Assembly (NCBI RefSeq): GCF_030269325.1
Contig: NZ_BSTD01000002.1
Span: 744,001 to 808,000, forward strand
Origin: Amycolatopsis sp. NBRC 101858
GTDB taxonomy: Bacteria > Actinomycetota > Actinomycetes > Mycobacteriales > Pseudonocardiaceae
Direction: 5' to 3'
DNA length: 64,000 bases
Of the stretch, positions 59,279 to 64,000 are shown piece after piece. A program made the position numbers and the translations under genes. How positions within the stretch are numbered: the stretch's first letter is position 1; the number at the start of each line of letters is the position of its first letter. The notes below the pieces were generated by a model, which was not told the origin of the DNA, did no database searches, and saw only the letters and a list, made by a program, of their open reading frames with translations.

Positions 59279-59743
59279 CTACGAAGCCGAGTACGGGGAC
59301 CGGTTCTCCAGCGACGGGCTGACCTCCGGGTAGGTGCCCGGCTGGCCCGGCGCCGGCGTCACCGTCGGGCCCTGCGGCTCGGGTTCCACCCGCTGCCGGG
59401 GACCGCGCTGGACGACCGCCTCGACCTCCTGCTCACCGCGGATGCGGGACAGCGCGGCGATCGTGATCGCGTGGGCCAGCGCCAGGATCAGCAGCAGGAC
59501 GCCCACGCGGGCGACGACACCCGTGATGCCGACGCCGATGTCGATGGTCGACACGAGCGCCAGGACACCCAGGGTGCCGAGGTGGAACAGCACCGTGACC
59601 AGGCGGGTCATGGAGGAACCCGCCTCCGGGTCGCCGTAGGAGTTCTCGAGGTAACGGCGGCCGCTGCGGTAGATGATCTGCCCGTCGATCAGGACCAGCA
59701 CCACCCCGATCACGAGAAACGAGAGATACGCGTTGGTGCTCAT
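59279..59743 (-). CDS. Small integral membrane protein, unknown function
   Basis: 154 residues with three predicted membrane helices (about 6-24, 47-67 and 73-95) and a Pro/Gln-rich cytoplasmic tail ending PSLENRSPYSAS. No family recognised with certainty. The ATG at 59743 has AAGGAG upstream. A perfect SigB/SigF-type promoter 38 bases upstream places it in the stress regulon. Confidence 0.78.
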   Translation of the reverse strand: MSTNAYLSFLVIGVVLVLIDGQIIYRSGRRYLENSYGDPEAGSSMTRLVTVLFHLGTLGVLALVSTIDIGVGITGVVARVGVLLLILALAHAITIAALSRIRGEQEVEAVVQRGPRQRVEPEPQGPTVTPAPGQPGTYPEVSPSLENRSPYSAS

Positions 59744-59780
59744 GCCGAACGCTCCTTCCGGGGGGACCTCTCCGGGTGAG

Positions 59781-59806
59781 GTACCCGGCCGGTAGCGGAG
59801 GGAAAC
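59781..59806 (-). promoter_or_regulatory. SigB/SigF-type promoter before membrane protein gene
   Basis: On the minus strand GTTT (59803-59806), 16 bp, GGGTAC (59781-59786): full match to the pattern. Confidence 0.75.
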
Positions 59807-59813
59807 TCCGCGG

Positions 59814-60647
59814 TCACCCCGTGAAGGTGTCGGGATCCGGCCCGGTGCGCCGGCCGTCGTCGAGCTTGCCGATCGCCGTCATGTCCTCGTCGTCGAGCTC
59901 GAAGCCGAAGACGTCGATGTTCTGCTTGATCCGCTCCGGCGACGACGACTTCGGGAACACGATGTTCCCGAGCTGGATGTGCCAGCGCAGCACCACCTGC
60001 GCGGCGGTCCGGCCGTGCTTCTCGGCCAGGTCCGCCAGCACCGGGTCCTCGAGGACCTCCGCCTGAGCCAGCGGGCTCCACGCCTCGGTCGCGATGCCGT
60101 GCTCCCGGTGGTAGGCGCGCAGCTCGGTCTGCTGCAACGCCGGGTGCAGCTCGATCTGGTTGACCGCGGGCACCGTGGAGGTCTCTTCGGCGAGCCGGTC
60201 GAGGTGGGCGGGCTGGAAGTTCGAAACGCCGATCGCGCGGGCCTTGCCCGCCCGCAGGATCTCTTCGAAGCCCCGCCACGTCCGGAGGTAGTTGTCCTTG
60301 TGCGGCAACGGCCAGTGGATCAGGTACAGGTCGACGTAGTCGAAGCCGAGGCGCCGCAGGCTGCCCTCCAGCGCGGTGATCGCGTTGTCGTGGCCGTGCG
60401 CGTCGTTCGCCAGTTTCGTCGTGACGAACACGTCTTCGCGCGCGACCCCCAACTCCGCGATGCCGGCGCCGACACCCTCTTCGTTCCGGTACATCTGCGC
60501 CGTGTCGATGTGGCGGTAGCCGGCCTCCAGCGCGGTCCGCACGGCCTGGGCGGTCTCCTCGGGCGGGATCTGGAACACGCCGAACCCGAACTGCGGGATC
60601 CGCACGCCGTTGGTCAGTTCCACGGCCGGGACGTCGGGGGAAATCAT
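59814..60647 (-). CDS. Aldo/keto reductase, 2,5-diketogluconate reductase type
   Basis: 277 residues. AKR5-like signatures: GYRHIDTAQMYRNEEGVG with the catalytic Tyr, TTKLAN with the Lys, LYLIHWPLP with the His, and the NADPH site IVFPKSSSPERIKQN. It reduces small aldehydes or ketones; the natural substrate is unknown and detoxification of reactive carbonyls is likely. The SigB/SigF-type promoter is only ten bases upstream of the ATG, so the transcript is almost leaderless. Confidence 0.92.
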   Translation of the reverse strand: MISPDVPAVELTNGVRIPQFGFGVFQIPPEETAQAVRTALEAGYRHIDTAQMYRNEEGVGAGIAELGVAREDVFVTTKLANDAHGHDNAITALEGSLRRLGFDYVDLYLIHWPLPHKDNYLRTWRGFEEILRAGKARAIGVSNFQPAHLDRLAEETSTVPAVNQIELHPALQQTELRAYHREHGIATEAWSPLAQAEVLEDPVLADLAEKHGRTAAQVVLRWHIQLGNIVFPKSSSPERIKQNIDVFGFELDDEDMTAIGKLDDGRRTGPDPDTFTG

Positions 60648-60656
60648 GTGTGCGGC

Positions 60657-60682
60657 CTACCCGAGGTCCCCGGACGCGAAAC
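60657..60682 (-). promoter_or_regulatory. SigB/SigF-type promoter before aldo/keto reductase
   Basis: On the minus strand GTTT (60679-60682), 16 bp, GGGTAG (60657-60662), ten bases from the ATG. Confidence 0.72.
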
Positions 60683-60746
60683 ACGGCGGGCGCGAGCCTT
60701 TCTTCCGTATCACCCGATCGTGTGGCGGACCGGGCAAACCCGGCGT

Positions 60747-60771
60747 GGTTGACCTCCGGTGGACCGGGTAC
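60747..60771 (+). promoter_or_regulatory. SigB/SigF-type promoter before holin-like operon
   Basis: GGTT (60747-60750), 15 bp, GGGTAC (60766-60771), 26 bases upstream of the first gene of the three-gene membrane protein operon. Confidence 0.62.
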
Positions 60772-60796
60772 ACGGCGATCAGGCAAGGAGGTGTTC

Positions 60797-61210
60797 GTGA
60801 TCGAAGAAGTGAACGAGAAGCCGCCGGCCGACCGGTCGGTCGGCGAGCTGGTGACGGACCTGACCGGCGAGGTCAAGCGGCTCGTCCGGGACGAGCTGCG
60901 GCTCGCGGTCTTCGAACTGCAGCGCAAGGGCAAGAAGATGGGCCTCGGCGCCGGGCTGTTCGGCGCCGCGGGCCTGTTCGCGCTGTTCGGCGCCGGCACG
61001 CTGGTCGCGGCCGCCGTGCTGGCGCTCGCGCTGGTCGTGCCCGGCTGGCTGGCCGCGGTGATCGTCGCGGTCGTGCTGTTCGCGGCCGCCGGGATCGCCG
61101 CGCTGGTCGGCAAGAAGGAGGTCACGCAGGGCGTGCCGCCGGTGCCCGAAGAAGCCATCAGCGGCGTCCGGCAGGACGTGGACACCGTCAAGCAGGGAGT
61201 GCGCACATGA
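60797..61210 (+). CDS. Phage-holin-like/Hol-X family membrane protein
   Basis: 137 residues. An amphipathic N-terminal helix (SVGELVTDLTGEVKRLVRDEL) is followed by two hydrophobic hairpins (about 52-80 and 84-106), the pattern of the putative actinobacterial holin-X/phage_holin_3_6 family. These are chromosomal, not phage, genes and their role is unknown. The GTG at 60797 is six bases from AAGGAG, better than the GTG two codons earlier. Operon with the next two genes. Confidence 0.85.
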   Translation: MIEEVNEKPPADRSVGELVTDLTGEVKRLVRDELRLAVFELQRKGKKMGLGAGLFGAAGLFALFGAGTLVAAAVLALALVVPGWLAAVIVAVVLFAAAGIAALVGKKEVTQGVPPVPEEAISGVRQDVDTVKQGVRT

Positions 61211-61515
61211 GCGGGGACTTCCCGAAGAACGCCGAAGAGGCGCGGCTCGACCGGGACGCCACCCGGGAGGAGCTGACCGAGACCCTGGACGCACTCGGGC
61301 AGAAGCTCGACGTGAAGAGCCGGGTCAAGGAGAACGTCGACGAAAAGCTCGACCAGGCGACCGCGAAGGTCGCCGACGTGACCAACGAGCCGACCGCGGT
61401 GAAGTTCCGCCAGGGCGCCGACGTCGTGCGGAGCAACCCGGTACCGGTCTTCGCCGGCGTGCTGGGCCTGGTGATCGTGATCCGGCTGATCCTGCGACGG
61501 GGGAGCAACTCGTGA
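61207..61515 (+). CDS. DUF3618 protein
   Basis: 102 residues. The N-terminal LDRDATREELTETLDALGQKL is the DUF3618 signature, followed by a Lys/Glu-rich coiled helix and one C-terminal membrane helix (about 78-96). Start overlaps the previous stop (ATGA) and the end overlaps the next start (GTGA). Probably membrane-associated partner of the holin-like protein. Confidence 0.88.
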   Translation: MSGDFPKNAEEARLDRDATREELTETLDALGQKLDVKSRVKENVDEKLDQATAKVADVTNEPTAVKFRQGADVVRSNPVPVFAGVLGLVIVIRLILRRGSNS

Positions 61516-61772
61516 ACAAAGTCGTCTACAAGCCGCTGAGCTGGGGAGTCGGTGCGCTCGGCGGCCTTCTCGCCGGCCAGGTGTTCAAGCAGGTCTGGAA
61601 GCGCGCGGCCGGCGAAGAGGACGCGCCCGACGCCATCGACCGCGACTACACCTGGGCGCAGGTGGTCATCGCGGCCGCGGTCCAGGGCGCGATCTTCGGT
61701 GCGGTCAAGGCCGCGACCGAACGGGCCGGTGCCGTCGGGTACCGCAAGGCCACCGGTGACTGGCCGGACTGA
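61512..61772 (+). CDS. DUF4235 membrane protein
   Basis: 86 residues. MNKVVYKPLSWGVGALGGLL and following, with two short hydrophobic segments (about 9-27 and 50-67), match DUF4235. Third gene of the overlapping operon under the SigB/SigF-type promoter. The trio recurs in actinobacteria, function unknown. Confidence 0.88.
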   Translation: MNKVVYKPLSWGVGALGGLLAGQVFKQVWKRAAGEEDAPDAIDRDYTWAQVVIAAAVQGAIFGAVKAATERAGAVGYRKATGDWPD

Positions 61773-61817
61773 GCCGAGAGTCCACAGTGGACGGCGGGAG
61801 GCGGGATCGCCGGGCGG

Positions 61818-62189
61818 TCACGCCTCCCGGCCGGGCTCGGGCACCGGGGTCAGCTCCGCGAGCGCGGCACCGACCCGGGAGTGGATCTCCAGCAGCACGT
61901 CCGCGCCGGTGGCCTCCAGCGAGCGCGTCACGGCGTGGCCGCCGACGACGACGGCGATCCGGGTGCGGGCGTTCGCCTCGAGCAGGGACCGGACGCCGGC
62001 GCAGCTGAGGAAGGCGACCCGGGTCAGGTCGACCACCAGCCGCTCGCCCGTGGCGAGGGCCTCGTCGAAAGTTTCGACGGTGGCCGCGTCGATGTCACCC
62101 ACCAGAGTGACGACGCGGATCCCGCCCGGTCGTTCGGTGGCGGTGAAGGTCAAGCCGGACGGTTCGTCGATCGTGCGAAAGCAGTGCAT
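61818..62189 (-). CDS. STAS-domain protein (second copy)
   Basis: 123 residues, one STAS domain. The site of the regulatory serine reads DLTRVAFLSCAGVRSLL, with Ser-Cys-Ala where Asp-Ser-Ser is usual, so the phospho-acceptor position is Cys. It may be an unphosphorylatable antagonist or use the preceding serine. The ATG at 62189 has GGGAG upstream; the open frame continues upstream without a site. Not linked to a kinase gene here. Confidence 0.82.
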   Translation of the reverse strand: MHCFRTIDEPSGLTFTATERPGGIRVVTLVGDIDAATVETFDEALATGERLVVDLTRVAFLSCAGVRSLLEANARTRIAVVVGGHAVTRSLEATGADVLLEIHSRVGAALAELTPVPEPGREA

Positions 62190-62294
62190 GGCGCTCCCTA
62201 TCGCGGCGTGCAGGGGCGCTGACCGGAGCACGTGTCTGAACAACAGCCAACACCCTGACCGTACGCCCCTGGGCCCCCAGGTCAACCCCGCGGG

Positions 62295-62570
62295 TCACTG
62301 GGCCGCGAGATCCGAAGGGTGCGTGGCCAGCGGGGTGACCTCGATCTTCATGAACGGGTACAGCGGCAGCGCCGCGAGGATTCCGTGCAGCTCGTCGTTC
62401 GAAGCGACGTCGAAGACGCTGAAGTTGCTGTAGCGCCCCACGATCCGCCACAGGTGCACCCACACGCCCGCGCGCTGGAGCTCCAGCGCGCGGGCCTTCT
62501 CGGCGACGACCCGGTCGGTGACGTCGAGCCCGGGCGGGATCGAGACGTCCATCCGCACGTGGAACAGCAT
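62295..62570 (-). CDS. catC: Muconolactone delta-isomerase
   Basis: 91 residues, the size of CatC. MLFHVRMDVSIPPGLD and the C-terminal LPLYPFMKIEVTPLATHPSD are characteristic. It converts muconolactone to beta-ketoadipate enol-lactone in the ortho-cleavage pathway. The ATG follows the catB stop by one base, so the genes are one operon. Confidence 0.95.
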   Translation of the reverse strand: MLFHVRMDVSIPPGLDVTDRVVAEKARALELQRAGVWVHLWRIVGRYSNFSVFDVASNDELHGILAALPLYPFMKIEVTPLATHPSDLAAQ

Positions 62571-62571
62571 C

Positions 62572-63690
62572 TCAGCGCCTTTCCAGGCGGCGCACGGCCG
62601 CCGGGTCGAGGTCGATGCCCAGGCCCGGGCCGTCCGGCAGGTGGAGCTCGCCGCCGGCGTAGCGCAAGGGCGTCGTCAGCAGCTCTTCGCTCATCAGCAG
62701 CGGGCCGAACAGCTCACTCCCCCACGTCACCGCCGGGGTCGTGCAGGCCAGTTGCAGCGTGGCCGCCGTCCCGACCGGGCTCTCGATGGACGTGCCCGCG
62801 TGGCACGGGATCCCGGCCGCGGCGGCGACCTCCGCGATCGCCCGCGTCGCGCGCAGGCCACCGGACTTGGTCGTCTTCAGCGAGAACACGTCGGCCGCCC
62901 GGGCCCGGGCCAGCCGGAGCGCGTCGCCCGGGGTGCGGAGGCTTTCGTCGGCCATCACCGGGATCGGCAGCGCGCGGTTGATCTCGGCGAGGGCCTCGAC
63001 CTCGGCGCCCGGCACGGGCTGCTCGACGAGGTCGACGCCCGCGTCCGCCAGCCGCGGCAGGTACTTCAGCGAGGTCAGCAGGTCCCAGCGCGCGTTGAGG
63101 TCGACGCGCACGCTCGCCACCCCGACGAGTTTTTCCGCCACCGCGCAGACCCGCGCGACGTCTTCGGCCGGGTCCAGCGCGCCCATCTTGAGCTTGAAGC
63201 TGCAGTGCCCGGCGTCGAGCTTCGCGAGCGCTTCGTCGGCGACCACCGGCGCCGGCTCGGTGCCCAGTGCCCACGTCACCGGCACGGACCGCCGGGCGAG
63301 GCCGCCCAGCAGCGTGTGCACCCCGACGCCGAGCGCGCGGGCCCACGCGTCGTGCAGGGCCACCTCGACGGCGGCCTTGGCGTACAGGTTGGCCGCGACG
63401 ACGTCACCGAGGTCGCGCAGGATCCCCGCGATGTCGTCGACCCGCCGCCCGAGCAGCACCGGGGTGAAGTACCGCTCGACGACGAGCGCCATGGTCTCCA
63501 CCGATTCGCCGCCCCACCACGGGCCGCCCGGCACCACGCCCTCGCCGGTGCCGACGGCGCCGCCGCGGGTGTGGACGAACACCAGCAGCACCGGCTGCGC
63601 GGCCATGCCGGTGCGGGCGAACCGGTGCGGCCGGCGCAGCGGGACGTCCAGAAGCACCGTTTCGACGCGCTCGATCGCCAGGTCTGTCAT
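62572..63690 (-). CDS. catB: Muconate cycloisomerase
   Basis: 372 residues of the enolase superfamily. The general base lysines are in FKLKMG (about residue 167); metal ligands are in VRVDLNARWD, VEQPVP and MADES, and a late Lys in LKTTKSGGLR. It cyclises cis,cis-muconate to muconolactone. The ATG at 63690 has GAGGAGACATG context. Between catA and catC in the usual actinobacterial order. Confidence 0.95.
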   Translation of the reverse strand: MTDLAIERVETVLLDVPLRRPHRFARTGMAAQPVLLVFVHTRGGAVGTGEGVVPGGPWWGGESVETMALVVERYFTPVLLGRRVDDIAGILRDLGDVVAANLYAKAAVEVALHDAWARALGVGVHTLLGGLARRSVPVTWALGTEPAPVVADEALAKLDAGHCSFKLKMGALDPAEDVARVCAVAEKLVGVASVRVDLNARWDLLTSLKYLPRLADAGVDLVEQPVPGAEVEALAEINRALPIPVMADESLRTPGDALRLARARAADVFSLKTTKSGGLRATRAIAEVAAAAGIPCHAGTSIESPVGTAATLQLACTTPAVTWGSELFGPLLMSEELLTTPLRYAGGELHLPDGPGLGIDLDPAAVRRLERR

Positions 63691-63753
63691 GTCTCCTCGT
63701 TCCGGGGGAAGGGACCGGCCGGGCCCGCGGGAGGCCCGGCCGGGGGCGGCGAG

Positions 63754-64000
<247 letters not shown>

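Noticed and set aside
60797..61772. Possible prophage remnant because of the holin-like gene
   Set aside because: No lysin, capsid, integrase or att site nearby; DUF3618 and DUF4235 partners and a stress promoter mark it as a chromosomal operon.

Overview
The window is a chromosomal segment of a high-GC, filamentous-type actinomycete, most likely Pseudonocardiaceae (an Amycolatopsis-like genome). The grounds are very GC-rich third codon positions, many GTG starts with ATGA/GTGA overlaps, and the gene families present (LppU/SCO3897-type lipoprotein, DUF3040, DUF4235, ANTAR regulators, Ku, CelR/CebR-type cellulase control). The genus is inferred from gene content, not from a marker gene. No tRNA, rRNA, CRISPR array, transposase or prophage structural gene was seen.

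Region 1 (1-7.1 kb, minus strand): a five-gene unit. It encodes a 19-unit N/Q-rich repeat protein with a His-rich tail, two dynamin-like GTPases with overlapping stop and start codons, an acidic proline-rich protein, and an Hsp70-family ATPase cut by the window edge. The layout recalls mycobacterial iniBAC with an added chaperone.

Region 2 (7.2-23.3 kb): mixed housekeeping and accessory genes. These are a large LuxR/AAA regulator, a small membrane protein pair, a secreted PI-PLC-like enzyme, a TPR protein, a flavin monooxygenase, cobalamin-dependent methionine synthase behind a candidate S-adenosylhomocysteine riboswitch, an F420-type oxidoreductase behind a KstR-like operator, an Eis-type acetyltransferase and a sugar transporter.

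Region 3 (23.3-50.8 kb): a large plant-cell-wall degradation locus. Secreted enzymes are GH74 xyloglucanase, two GH5 cellulases, a Cip1-like protein, an AA10 LPMO, a GH6 cellulase and a GH48 cellulase, all with a family 2 cellulose-binding module. GH48-GH5-GH6 form one operon. An ABC importer for cello-oligosaccharides (binding protein and two permeases), a GH1 beta-glucosidase, a second orphan binding protein and two LacI regulators complete it. TGGGAGCGCTCCCA-type operators lie in front of nearly every transcription unit, so the regulator at 42.9-44.0 kb probably shuts the set off until cellobiose enters. A xylonate dehydratase lies at the right edge.

Region 4 (50.8-62.2 kb): a general-stress island. 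A SigB/SigF-type sigma factor, an RsbW-like kinase, STAS proteins, GAF-ANTAR regulators, Ku, hemerythrin, CYTH/CHAD, an aldo/keto reductase and small membrane proteins sit here. Nine candidate promoters of the form GNNT-N14-16-GGGTA lie in front of them, including one in front of the sigma operon itself.

Region 5 (62.3-64 kb): catechol ortho-cleavage genes in the order catA (partial), catB, catC on the minus strand.
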